A DNA stretch of 64,000 nucleotides, taken from Takakia lepidozioides. Taxonomy: Eukaryota; Streptophyta; Takakiopsida; Takakiales; Takakiaceae. The stretch is from assembly GCA_030704615.1 (NCBI GenBank), contig CM060731.1, positions 55,660,221-55,724,220 on the forward strand, in the 5' to 3' direction. The notes under the pieces are model-generated. The model saw nothing but the letters and a program-made list of their open reading frames with translations. It was not told the origin of the DNA and ran no database searches. Within the stretch, counting starts at the first letter, position 1. Every line of letters starts with the position of its first letter. A program made the position numbers and the translations under genes. Shown here in pieces: positions 10,612 to 21,716 of the stretch.

Positions 10612-11046
10612 GGGGCTGCTATTTCATGAGCCATGAGCAGAGTCGTAAGTGTGAAAAAACATGAGCAGCACTATTTTCCGGAAATGAGTGTCCGCGGGAA
10701 TAGGGTTTAGGGTGCCACGGTCATAGGGGGAGAAGGACCTCCCGATGAAGGAGGTTCGGCAATGTTATTTAGAATTATATATTGAAAGGCAATGTTTCGC
10801 GAATGGTAGGGTGGTACTGCTCTGTACAATGGGGGCCCATTTCAGCCTACCAGCCACTTGCAAAATCCACCCACACTCCCAATCCCAAACAAAATGAGCA
10901 ATGACGCATTCTCGGAACGATGGACACAGAATAGAATAAAAAGAGGGCACAATGAGGTTTTTATTGATCCACATGAATTGCATTTGAAGCACGTCTACTG
11001 TGCTGATTGTGCCAAAATCTTTAGCCCTGTGCCTACTGAATACAAG
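10612..11046 (-). other. 3' flank and terminus of right copy
   Basis: Reverse of 4643-5103. It carries TTTATT (AATAAA on minus) at 10960-10965, past the stop of the small gene, and the terminus CTGCTATTTCATGAGCC. No coding signal seen. Confidence 0.5.
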
Positions 11047-11655
11047 TCACGTTGTCAATGGGACTTCGACTGCTCTCAGAACTAGCTCATGAGTCATGGG
11101 GCTCCTCCAGGTAAAGTCGATTGCAGCCGTTGTACCGCCCCTAGTGATGTTCACCACAATGTCCTGCCTTTCAATCATACCACCATCGAATATGGAAATC
11201 TTCACGTTTTCGTCGTCCACACCAATGCGAATGTCCCCATACAATGGAGAAGAGGAGCGCACTCCTTCAGGAGAATAGGTCTCTCCGATGGAGTCCACCC
11301 ACGTCCAGTGGCAGCAGTTCCACCGCAACAGCATAGCAGTGCGCCTTCTTCTGCATGGGTGACCGTCGTAGCTGGGAAAATCGGAATCGAGGATGCGCAG
11401 GAGCCACGGACTCCTCAGACCAAGATCGTCACCCCGCTCGAAGGCGTAGTGGCCTAGGATATACTCAAAAGCCACCAATGTTTCCACAATCGAACCAGTA
11501 TCTTCTGTGTAATCTGTGTACCAGATAACAATGTCTCCCGATGTGGCCAAATACATTGCATAATTGATGCCTCCAAATGGGCAGTCGTCCCGGTTCCGGA
11601 AGCACGGCATCCCTTGCAAAGGAGGACCTGAGGACGACTTGGATGCAGATGACAA
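11047..11655 (-). CDS. Small protein of unknown function, paralogue 1 (intact frame)
   Basis: The only uninterrupted member of this gene family here, 202 codons. A short Ser-rich start leads to MPCFRNRDDCP at about residue 16, SGDIVIWYTDYTED near 40, then YGDIRIGVDDENVKISIFDGG and a C-terminal VLRAVEVPLTT. The residue pattern (alternating hydrophobics, many Asp/Gly turns) suggests beta-strands. There is no transmembrane segment, zinc finger or nuclease motif I could see, and no recognised family. The start is uncertain: the first Met at 11655 may be internal to a longer spliced product. Its frame is kept while the neighbouring methylase is broken, which may mean recent loss or separate constraint. 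Confidence 0.55.
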   Translation of the reverse strand: MSSASKSSSGPPLQGMPCFRNRDDCPFGGINYAMYLATSGDIVIWYTDYTEDTGSIVETLVAFEYILGHYAFERGDDLGLRSPWLLRILDSDFPSYDGHPCRRRRTAMLLRWNCCHWTWVDSIGETYSPEGVRSSSPLYGDIRIGVDDENVKISIFDGGMIERQDIVVNITRGGTTAAIDFTWRSPMTHELVLRAVEVPLTT

Positions 11656-11864
11656 TGACCTTGCGGACAGCTACGAAGCCCTTAGATTTTGAAATGATGC
11701 GAAGCGGAAGAGCAGTCCGGCCTCCAATAATGGAGCATCTGGGTCCCACGTACCCACCGACGGAGGTGGAACGTGTTCATCACGCCAGCGGTGGATGAAC
11801 CCATACATCTTTCTCAACAACAAGTTATAGTTTCAGATCTGCCACCGAAGTCCATCCCCCCGAT

Positions 11865-11885
11865 GGAAATTCGGCGCCGCATTTA
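11865..11885. promoter_or_regulatory. Palindromic spacer upstream of the small gene, right copy
   Basis: AAATTCGGCGCCGCATTT flanked by GAAGTCCATCCCC and GGGGATGGACTTC, the mirror of 3791-3851. In this copy the second divergent gene is deleted, but the spacer remains. Confidence 0.5.
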
Positions 11886-12202
11886 CATCGAAGAGGGGAT
11901 GGACTTCGTCGTGTCCAGTGGCTATCGGCCCACCTGGTAGTGAGTGCCCATAGTTTGCATGGCAGGGTAGGAAACTGAAATGGCTACATTCATGCAGCAG
12001 CCAATCTTCATCGGTCCAGGATCCTGTAGGGGGGAAATTTAAATGTGCCCTGGAGTGTTTGTGAGGAATTGCAGCGTTAGCTTGAACTTTTTCCAGCCAC
12101 CGCGCTGCTCATTTCTACAATTTGTCTGTCCGGATGAATATACCAGAGTAACCAGTATGAGAGTCATGTGTCAAGAGTATACCAGAGTAACGCCATGTCG
12201 AT

Positions 12203-12892
12203 GAATGCGGCACCGCATTTCCATGCGGACAAGGAAATGTGGTGCCGCATTTCAATGCGACATGGAAATGCCGCATTTCGTGTCGGACAATGGATGCGGT
12301 GCATCATTTCCGTCCAGGTACACGAAATACCAACACGGGTCTATAAATTGGACAGACAACGAGGTTGGCATTGCAATGCGGCGACGCATTTCCAGCTTGG
12401 CAATGGAAACTTCTTTTTGGACAAGGGAATGCGGTGCCGCATTTCCGTCCAACACACTTCGAAAAGTGTGACATTTCCGACCAGCGCGATGGAATGCGTT
12501 ACCGCATTTCCGTGAGTGGGTCTGCAAATGGACAAATTGCGATGTCCGTTCTGGAAATGCGGCGCCGCATTTCCATGTCCGTCATCGACTTTTTTTTTAC
12601 AATGGAATGCGGTGCCAATTTTTGCTGATGGGCCTGCAGTTCGAAAGGACCATCCCCAATATGGAAATGCGGCACCGCATTTTCCAATTCCCCATCTCGA
12701 CCTCCTTGTTCGACCTCTGTAAGCGTGGTGGCATCCATGCAATGAGCGGGAGAGGCCAAAACTGGCGTGTGGACAAAGGAAATTTTTGGAAATGCGGCAC
12801 CGCATTTCCAATCGGCCGATTACTTTTTACTATGCCAACATTGAAATGGAAAATTGAGTTGCCAAAATTTTGGAAATGCGGTGCCCCATTTC
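12203..12892. repeat. Array of interrupted palindromes, right copy
   Basis: Copies of the same motif at 12203-12222, 12233-12252, 12274-12290 (shortened), 12292-12311, 12373-12393, 12426-12446, 12491-12511, 12553-12574, about 12604 (half), 12663-12685, 12788-12809 and 12872-12892. The central dinucleotide and flanking GG/CC behave as in the left arm. Some copies differ between arms by compensating or single changes. Confidence 0.9.
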
Positions 12893-13909
12893 TGATTTTG
12901 GGAGCGTCGTGGTTTGGGCGATTGTGTGGCTGGAATGCACACTGGAGAGGGGTCACGAATGTCGGGCAGAATTTCCTTTATATACTCTGGAAGAGAAATT
13001 TACATTTACAGAGACTTCATTAAAATTCTATTAATCTTGAAAATCATCCGAATCCTCATCCTTCTAGACTGTCCTGCTCCGCCTCCACCCCCTCAGTGCC
13101 TTTCTCATCTCCAGCGGACTGCTCGTTGGCCAGGCTTTCGAAAATCCCATCTTCCCCTTGCGGAACTGTCCATCTCACCTCCGTTGGGTCGTCTTCCTCC
13201 CTGTCTGCGTCGCTCTCATCCGCTGAATCACATATGTACTTTCGTACCCGTCTACCTGTCTGAGCTGCTGCCAACTCTTTCCTTATCCTTCTGTCCTCCC
13301 TAGCCCTCTCCAAAATCTGCTCTACTTTACTGGGATTCTCACTTCTTCTAATCGCTGTATTTGCGAGTTTAGCTGCATAACTAGGAAGGGAGTAGTCCCT
13401 CACCGGGCTCGTCATGAAGTCGGCCCTCGCAAAGAACGGGACATTCTTCCTGGCAGGAAGTGTAGGCCCTACATGTTTCGACCCGGACCCTGCAATCCTG
13501 CACATGACAATCATCAACGAGACTAATGAGAACCACAGTCGGGAAATTCGTTTGACAAAATGACCCAGAAGGCTTTGCAAACTTACAATGTTTGCACTCA
13601 CTCGTATTCCGGGTTCTCCTCCGCATCAATGTCCACTGTGTCTTCCTCGGACTCCGACGAATCCGAGGAGACTTCCGCTCTGTCGGGAGCCTTACATGCC
13701 GTGAGTACCGCAGGGTTTCCGTTGAAGTGAGGCTATGAGGGAGAGTTCCTTGGAACGTTGTTGAACAGAACGTCGTAATCGAGGGGTCGCAGTTCGGGTC
13801 AACCTTTCCTCCCTCCTCCTTCCGGAAAGCAAAGGTGGAGTTCTCCTTCACAAAGCAGTATGCATCGAACTGCTTCGTCTGCATACACAGGGGGAACGAT
13901 TAGAAACCG

Positions 13910-13926
13910 AATGCGGCACCGCATTT
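13910..13926. repeat. Palindrome in methylase intron
   Basis: AATGCGGCACCGCATTT within the intron between the exons ending at 13974 and starting at 13878, at the same place as in the left copy (663-679). Confidence 0.85.
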
Positions 13927-15166
13927 GAAAACACCCAAGCAAATGAATGGACGAGTGCCAGTGTCGTAATCACCTTCTTCCCTTCCGACCAAAGGCCCAG
14001 TGTGTTGATGCACGTCCACTTCTTTTTCAGAATCGGGACGGCGCTCTTGCGGGTCCACTTCGCAATTCCTGTCTGAGTGTTTTTTCCTCTGCTCGCCAGG
14101 ACAACCACACAGCCTCTGTCGTCCAAACACATGCGGGCAAGCCCGAATCCTTTCTTCCAAAAGTCCTCCGAGTACCTGTTCCAAGATGGCAAAGCTTGCA
14201 GTCCTTCCACAGGCTCTCCGTCCGGAATATCCAAGATGATCATATCGCAAGACCACTCGGTGGCATTTTCCGCCCCTCCTACAATCCTTGTCTGCACACA
14301 CCCTCTCAAAGAACGAGACCATATTCTGAAATCCTGGGGTGTCGGAAGGCTCTTCGGCAGTCGCCTTCTTCAGTGCTCTGCCCTTCAGACCCTCCATGGT
14401 CTTCATGTATGCCAACTTGGCTGCCCGTCCATCCAAAGCCGCCAAGAAACTCTCATTTACACACTGGACTACTGTTTCGGGAGCCACTTTCGGCCTCTTC
14501 ATTTCCACCGGCTCGAAAGGGTGCCCCCCTGGGGGGTTGAAGAGTGCCTTCTTTGCCGAGCCAGTTCTCGTGCCTCTCGTGACAACGGTGGGCACAGGGG
14601 AGGCAGCCTGCGTTTGGGGGGGTGGGCTGGTTGCAAAGTCTCCATCGGAGTCCTCTTCCTCACCCTCTTCCTGAACAGGCTGTTTCTGCTTCTTCGTTTT
14701 GGCGGGTGTCACAACAGCTGCTCCTTGCTGGCGAGTCCTCTTCTTCGACCCCTTCTGTTGGGCCTGCACAGCTGCATCCACCGTCTTTTGTGCCATCTCA
14801 GCTGCCTTTCTGGATTCTTCCAGAGCAGCAGATTCCTTTGCCGACTTTGGCCCAGCAGGGACACGTCTTTCCTTTCTCTTCTCTTCTGCCGCGTGCAGAT
14901 CTTCTCAGACTCGTCAAAATACCGCCAGACATGTCCAGGTACCACGGGCATCCAACCAGATGCGCGGGATGCCATTGTTTCTGCATCTCGGGTGTGTAGA
15001 CACAGCTTGGGCCCGCCACGGTCCAAGCCATGAAGAACGGGGGCTCTTGAGCCAGGGCCCCTGTCTGAAGGAGCACGTATTTCATATACCTGCAAGGCAG
15101 TCAGCATGCGTGAGCAAAGTTGAGACCAACCTACTCGCAGAGTGCCACCAAAAAACATAAAATGCG

Positions 15167-15185
15167 AATGCGGTGCCGCATTTCC
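15167..15185. repeat. Palindrome in methylase intron
   Basis: AATGCGGTGCCGCATTTCC within the intron between exons 15450-15234 and 15089-13974. Confidence 0.85.
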
Positions 15186-16366
15186 AGACAAACCTCGTAA
15201 CCAGGCTTTGCATACAAGGCAGCTGTGCTTCACCTGTAAACAATTCGCATTGCAGCTTTCCCGCTCCCTCCTGATGTGTAAACTCCACGCTCCTTCTTGC
15301 TGTCTGTAGCTCCTGGCGAAAAGGTTGTCTTTTGTACGCACATCTGAAACGTGTCACGTAGTCTTCCAATGTCTGTGTTCCATCCCATTTGACGTACAAG
15401 CCGAACGAATTTGTGTGCATTACGACTTGCTCCTTCGCATTCGACATTACCTGCGATTCCCAATGCATTGTCACGTAGCAGTTCAGGGAATTCATTTCAG
15501 AAAAGCAAATCTGGGGAAGTACCTTGAATTACCTGGAACCACCAAGTCATGCGGTTGAGCCACACATCCACTGCAGGGTCGGAAACTTCCAGTGGAAAAG
15601 ACCACATTGTCCTTATGCTCTCGGATGCATTCCAGATCGACAGCCACCGTGTCTGCCATTTCCGATCCAATGTCAGGAGCTGGAAGAGAGTGGCTATTGC
15701 TAGGAAGGAACTTCAGTGCATTGAAACCTCACCTTCTCTTTCGCCTCAACACATGCCGTTGAGAGGTGATGCAGTTTCTCCAATTGCATGGTCGGCTGCA
15801 TGGCCCGAGAATAGTGTTTTGCAATCTCGGGGATGAAGTCCTTTCCAAGTGCCGGATCTGCAATTGCCACCAGCTTCACAAGCTTTGACTTGTATTTGGT
15901 TCTGGACTTGACACCGGCTTCCTTCAAGTGCTCAGTCAATGACTGCAACGTTTTGACCTGCCCCTCACTTTCCATGAAGAAGCGTTTGGCATGGGCCAAA
16001 TCCAGCTTGATGTTTGACTGCCAACAAAACATGCAGAAGCGTTACATTCGATTCATGTGGAAAGATTACTGGAAATTGGGGAAGGATGAGCAGAGGGAAA
16101 TTGGAGGACGACTTACTTCGTATATCACCTCCACCATTCCATCCATAGTGAGACGATACCATGTCCGGTCTGTTTTTGCAACGGCTTTCTGAATGAGCTC
16201 GGGCTCCAGCATTTCCGCAAACATCTGCGGATCAGTGAGACCAGTTTTCTCACCCTGTACAGCATATGTGCCATGTGGGTATGCACGTACGCATTCTCAG
16301 TGACCCTGCAAGGCACACTCTCAGTTCAGTACACAGAAGCACGGAAACAAACCAGAATGGAAACCA

Positions 16367-16386
16367 AAATGCGGCACCGCATTTCG
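16367..16386. repeat. Palindrome in methylase intron
   Basis: AAATGCGGCACCGCATTTCG in the first intron, just downstream of the exon encoding the ParB-like domain. Confidence 0.85.
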
Positions 16387-17009
16387 AACGTGCTAGGGAG
16401 GGTATGAGTATCTTACGAGTTGAGGTCCGCCATGGCATTCTTGAGCAGGGAGGAGTCTGCCGCCTTCACCTTCAGGATGACACACTCCACCATGTAATGC
16501 CAGCCAATGTGCTTGGCATGGTTCTGCTTGATGTACTCCCCACCAGGCAAGAAGTCGGTGATTCCCGTCCCACACAAAGAACATTTTACCAGACATATGG
16601 CCGAAGTCTGGATCACCCTTCAGCGTCGCCTCGAATTCATCGTTGCGAGTGTGCCAGTGGGTATCCCACGTTGACAATTCATCGGCAGTGGGTCCACGAG
16701 TTTCGCCGTCCTCATTCTCAATGGAAACGTAAAACGCTGCCGATCCCAGACGGTACCCTTCTCGAAATGCGAACTTGAGCTTATCCACATCTCCGGGAAG
16801 GGCCTGCCTGACGATGGGAAGGGAGACCATGCGACAGAGTGGGATTCGAAGAGTCCGCTGAATACCCTGCTGCCCAGAACTCTGCCAATGCTACTGTGTC
16901 TCCTCCAACATTTTATCCGCTGCACTTTTGAAATCCTCCGGAGACATGTCTGTAGGTGCCGGTAGTGGCTGAGCAGCTGGAGCATCCTCAACTGGAGCTG
17001 CACTCTGGG

Positions 17010-17095
17010 GCCTGTTTGCGGGCAATTCTGCCATTACAGAGGCCTCCTCCGGGCCTGTTTGTGGGCAATTCTGCCATTACAGAGGCCTCCTTCGG
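17010..17095 (-). repeat. 43-bp tandem duplication in methylase exon 1
   Basis: Two 43-bp units (17010-17052 and 17053-17095) differing at two or three positions. Because 43 is not a multiple of three, the second unit shifts the frame: the upstream frame ends in a stop shortly after, while the frame leading to the ParB-like domain continues from the other phase. The sequence encodes MAELP-x-NRP twice. Confidence 0.85.
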
Positions 17096-17713
17096 GCCTG
17101 CTTGCTCATCGGTGGTGAGGTCTTGCTGCGAACGTTCAGCGGCAGCACCCTCCTCCGGTACCAAATCGACAAAAACGGTCGATCCCATTGCCTTCGCTGC
17201 AGCAGAGACGGCCCCAACATCTGCAGGCGGGAAATCCTCCAGGAACTGAGCTTCAGCTCGTGGAAGCGGTTTTGCGGGAGATTGTTCGGCCGTCGCCCTG
17301 ATTGCCTTCTGCTTCCTCATCCTTGCAGGTGAAGGTGTCTGCTGCAATTGAATCTGTCTTTTACCCTGCTGCTTCATTCGCGTTGGGGGGGGTGAATCGG
17401 CCTGAGCCGGTTCAGAAACCAGTAGAGGGACGGGCTGCTTCTTCTTCGACTTTGTTGGAGAAGGGCCCGACCCCTGCTGGCGATTCTCCATGACCGAAGA
17501 ACGCGAGTCGATCTCTGGGGCTTTGAACTTGCCCTTCGAAGCCGCGTCTTTGAAACGCACAGGGCTAGGCCCGGCAGGAATACCCGCGCTCGGGGATCGG
17601 GTGGGTGTACGTGCTGCAGCTAGCTCCTCGGACTCTTCCTGCGGCTCTTCGGATTCCTGCGATCCCTCCAGCACGTCCACCTTTCCTGTTAGGCATGCAA
17701 ACATGTTCTGCAT

Positions 17714-18326
17714 TCAAGTCTCCTAGCATTCAGTCTAAGAATTACAGAAGCAAAATGGGGGTTCGGTGCTCGATCAGCTGCGCGCAGCCCGATCGCATGG
17801 AGCTCTCACTGGTGGCTGGGTTGCCTGAATGGCCTACTGCTCGCAATGGCTCTCCTCCTGTAGACGCATATGCTTCCTCCCCTTCGGCATTGGCCTACGT
17901 CCGAGTATAATTTTCGGAGCTTGCGACGAGGTCTCCTGTCTGGTGCACGAACTCTCCCCCTCTCAGGTTCGAGCATAAGAAGAAAAACAGGGAAAAGGGG
18001 CAAAGAGTGCAGATGGAAAGGGCGCGAGAGGGGTCACTGAGGAGACACGACAAAAGTAGATGAAACGGCGGTGATGCACCACTTGGGTTCGAAAGGGTTG
18101 GACGAAAGTGTCTCCTCGTGGACTTTGCGTCATTACGAAATTCGAATCGTTCAGAGTACGTCTGCCGTCCGAAAAACAAAACATCATTATCCAACGGTCA
18201 GGCCGCGCCGCCTCATGCCACTTCAGTCAGATAGAGTGCCGACATGTGCCGCAATTCCGTTGCTCCACGTGTTCACATTTCAAGGCATTTCCGTCCCAGC
18301 GTCTGATGAGTTGGAGTGAAAATGCG
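17714..18326 (-). other. Upstream region of ParB-methylase gene
   Basis: About 600 bp without a convincing coding frame. It should contain the gene's promoter and 5' UTR, given the start codon at 17711-17713. I could not pick out a TATA box with confidence. Four palindromes follow immediately upstream. Confidence 0.4.
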
Positions 18327-18515
18327 AATGCGGCGCCGCATTTCCGTTAAGTACCATCACGAAGCTACACATCCGTACTTGTTGGAAGAAAATGCGGCAC
18401 CGCATTTCCGTTCCACCTCCACATACCTTAGTTGTTGAACGGAAATACGGTGCCGCATTTCCGTCCCACAGCTCCATGTATGAAATACAAAAGGGAAATG
18501 CGGCGCCGCATTTCC
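18327..18515. repeat. Four palindromes upstream of methylase gene
   Basis: Copies at 18327-18345, 18389-18409, 18441-18462 (one arm with ATACGG) and 18494-18515. The Ty3 coding sequence resumes directly after the last one, so either this is the outer edge of the element or the element is cut here. Confidence 0.9.
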
Positions 18516-21440
18516 GTTCTGGAGGAACCAGCCACTGTGAGGTTACAGGATGAAGTGGTGACTGGTTGGACAATCACAGCTGATGAGCAGGTGAGGGAAG
18601 TGAATGTGGGAACTAAAGAGGAACCAAAGATGGTGAAGGTAGGAGCTGATTTGGAGCCATAATTCTTTGAAGAAGCTAAGAGTTTGTTCATCAAATACAG
18701 ATATGTATTTGCTTGGAGCTACGAGGATCTAAAAGGGATACCACCTGAGATCTGTCAGCATAAGATTGAATTGGAACCAGGATCAGTACCAATCAAGCAG
18801 GCAAGGTACAGAATGAATCCCAACTATGCACAGAAGGTTGGAGAAGAGATCAAGAAGTTGGATGAGGCTAAGTTTATATACCCAATAGAGTATACAACTT
18901 GGTTGTCACCCATTGTGATAGTTCCCAAGAAAAATGGTAAACTAAGAGTTTGTGTGAACTACAAGAAGCTGAATGCTTGTACGAAGAAAGATCCTTTCCC
19001 TTTGCCATTCACAGAAGCAGTATTGGACACTGTGGCAGGCCATGAGATGTACTCATTCATGGATGGCTTCAGTGGTTATAATCAAGTGCAAGTGGCAGAG
19101 GAAGACCAGGGAAAGACAGCTTTCATCACAGACTGGGGTGCTTATGCATACAAAGTCATGCCCTTTGGACTTTGTAATGCACCAGCAACCTTTCAAAGAG
19201 TGATAAGTGAATCTTTTCATGAGTATCTGGATGATTTCATGCAGGTGTTCTTGGATGATTTCAGTGTGTACAGCTCTAAGAATGAGCACTTGCATAAATT
19301 GGAGTTATGTCTGGCCAGATGCAGGATGAGAGGTCTAGGCCTGAATCCAGAGAAGTGTACTTTCTGTGTGAACTCAGGGGTGCTTCTGGGACACATTGTG
19401 TGTAAGAGGGGACTTCTTGGATCCCAGGAAAACAGAGGCCATTAAAGCCTCTCCACCACCAGTGAATGTTAAGAGTCTAAAGAGATTCCTTGGGCAAACC
19501 AGTTATTACAGAAGATTTGTCAAACGGTATGCACAGATAGCAGCACCATTGAGCAAACTTCTGAAGAAAGATGCAGTGTTTGCATGGACACCTGAATGTC
19601 AACAGGCTTTTGAGGAACTTACATTGTCAGTAACAACTACATCTGTGCTGATTAATCCTCACTGACAGGAAATATTTCATGTTCACTGTGATGCTTCTGG
19701 AGAAGCACTAGGAGCAGTGTTAGCCCAAAATGTTACAGGAAGGATAGATTCACCTGTGTACTATGCTAGCCGATTGATGAACAATGCCGAAAGAAATTAT
19801 AGCACAACGGAAAGAGAAGCATTGGCAATGATCTATGCAGTGAAGAAATTCAGGCATTACTTGTTGGGCAAGAAGTTTATGTTCTATGTGGATCACCGGG
19901 CTCTGATATACCTGGTAAACAAACCTCTGATAAGCGGAAGAATAGCAAGCTGGTCGATAATCTTGCACGAGTTTGAGTTCGAGGTTGTTTACAAGCCTGG
20001 GAGGCTGCATCTTGTGGCGGATCACTTGTCACGGTTATCAACAGGAGAACCAGCCACAGGAGTAGATGATCAATTACCAGATGCGAGTCTATTTGCAGTG
20101 GAGGTGCAGGGAAGTGCAGATGACTGGTTAGATTGGCAGTGGCCAATCAGATACTACCTTGCTCATGGTCAGTGCCCACCAAGTTATGGAAAGGAGCAGA
20201 GAAAGAGAATTGCTATCAAGGCTCTACCTTACACTATGGTAGGGAGCAGAATGTATAAGCTAGGACCAGATGGAGTGCTGAAGCGATGCTTATACCACCA
20301 TGAAGTTAATAAAGTTTTGGAGGAAGTTCATAAAGGAGTGGCTGGAGGTCATTTTGGAGAAGAGACTACCAGTAGAAAGATACTACTTGCAGGTTACTGG
20401 TGGCCTACTTTGTTCAAAGATGTACACAAGTATTGTCAGAGTTGTGATGAATGTCAGAGGCTAGGACCTTTGCAGAGATCTGGGAAGATGGCTTTGCATC
20501 CTACAATGCCTACGGAACCATTTCAGAAATGGGGACTAGACTTTGTTGGACCAATTAACCCACCAGCCAAGAATACACAGAACAGGTACATAATTACAGC
20601 CACTGATTATACTACGAAGTGGGTGGAAGCTAAAGCTTTGAGGGACAACACAGCCAAGTCCACAGCAAGGTTCCTGTATGAGAACATACTTACACGATTT
20701 GGCTGTCCCTTGGAAATTATCAGTGATCAGGGAAGTCACTTCATTAATGAGACCATTGATTGATTAAAGAGTTCTTGATTGTGCATAGGAAGAGTACAAC
20801 ATATTTACCCACAGGGTAATGGGCAGGCAGAGGCTACCAACAAATATTATGTACTATCTTGGCTAAGATAGTCAATGCAAATAGAACGGATTGGGATACA
20901 AAGCTGCTGACAGCTTTGTGGTCATACATGACTTCATATAAAATCACCACTAAGTATACACCATTCCAATTTGTTTATGGTATGGAAGCTTTACTTCCAG
21001 TGGAATTCCTGTTACCTACCATGAGAACGGAATGGGGAAAGAGAATGGAATTGCAAGATTCAATTAAGGTCAGGAAACATGAATTATACCATGTGGAAGA
21101 AATACGTGCTGATGCAGCTGATAACATGACCTGAATTCAGATGAAGAGAAAGGAACAGTTTGATGAAGGCAAGTTAAAGACTTTTAAGACGGGAGATTTG
21201 GTTCTCTGGTTGCAGAAGAAGGGAAAGATTAAAGCTTATAAGCTTAAATCACCATGGAAAGGACCTTATGACATACAGAAGATGTATGATAACAACACCG
21301 CCATGTTACAAACCATTAACAAAGAGATGTTGGGAAGAGTAAATGCCAATAAGTTGAAGGGGTACAGTGGTATCCATGACAAACCATTGCAGCATGATTT
21401 GCATGTTGAAAGCAGAACCAGTCATGGGCTGCACCAGTGA
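18516..21440 (+). pseudogene. Ty3/gypsy reverse transcriptase - RNase H - integrase, copy A+
   Basis: RT spans about 18684-19445 with FLDDFSVYS and then shifts frame near 19420. RNase H lies near 19640-20060 with a damaged start near 19665 (the expected [12 protein letters not shown] is partly out of frame) and [18 protein letters not shown] intact. Integrase follows, with a zinc-binding block near 20280-20460 (HHEV ... CDECQRLG), catalytic-core ATDYTTKW and IISDQGSHFIN, a stop at 20761, and the distal GNGQAE near 20818. The C-terminal module with SPWKGPYDIQKMYDN lies at about 21250. Relative to copy C this is clearly a dead copy. Confidence 0.9.
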
Positions 21441-21499
21441 TACCAACGGAGTATGGAGCACTTGTCGCTAGGCCGAGCGTATATGACCAGGGCGCGCAA

Positions 21500-21716
21500 T
21501 ACAGGCGCGACACAGCCTATCACAGCCAATCACGGCACGACACAACCTATCACAACCCATCACGACGCGGCACAGCCTATCACAGCCCATCACGGTGTCA
21601 CACAGCCTATCACAACCTACCACAGCTTGTCACAACCTATCACAGCTTACCACAGTGCAACACAGCCTATCACAGCGTACCACAGTATGACACAGCCTGT
21701 CACAGCTCAACACATT
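21500..21716. repeat. Minisatellite at the integrase/extension boundary, copy A+
   Basis: Units such as CACAGCCCATCACGACGCGG, reading CACAGCCTATCACA in alternation. They encode PITAHH or HSPSR-type peptides depending on frame. Position matches 43862-44205 in copy C. Confidence 0.85.

Larger units (their letters stand above)
13056..17713 (-). pseudogene. ParB-like domain + beta-class DNA methyltransferase gene (broken, full span)
   Basis: Nine exons can be traced on minus: 17713-16417, 16305-16117, 16017-15733, 15652-15533, 15450-15234, 15089-13974, then 13878 to about 13602 (two exons fused by a deletion) and 13497-13056. All introns that could be judged are GT-AG. Exon 1 encodes a Lys/Pro/Ser-rich leader of about 230 codons, then VDKLKFAFREGYR and FFVWDGNHRLLAW (GNHR codons at 16555-16566), matching the ParB/Srx-like fold that often precedes phage and plasmid methylases. 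Exon 6 has a nuclear-type Lys/Glu stretch and then MIILDIPDGEP, in the place of the DPPY motif. The exon with motif I (VLDLICGTG in the left copy) is deleted near 13700. Other lesions are a TAG at 16891-16893, a 43-bp duplication at 17010-17095, one extra G in 16538-16541, and frame changes near 14950 and 14280. Function is inferred from motifs. Confidence 0.6.
10612..18515 (-). mobile_element. ParB-methylase element, right copy
   Basis: The longest copy in the window. Reading from its apparent terminus at 10612: 3' flank, one small gene (-), divergent spacer, array of palindromes, then the full-length but broken ParB-methylase gene (17713 down to 13056), its upstream region, and four more palindromes up to the junction with a Ty3 element at about 18516. 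No transposase, helicase or reverse transcriptase of its own was found in the 7.9 kb, so it may be non-autonomous, incomplete, or mobilised in an unfamiliar way. Confidence 0.6.

Noticed and set aside
10607-10640. Harbinger-type terminal inverted repeat (GGGGCTG start)
   Set aside because: No TWA duplication, no matching end near 18515 and no transposase, so the family cannot be assigned.
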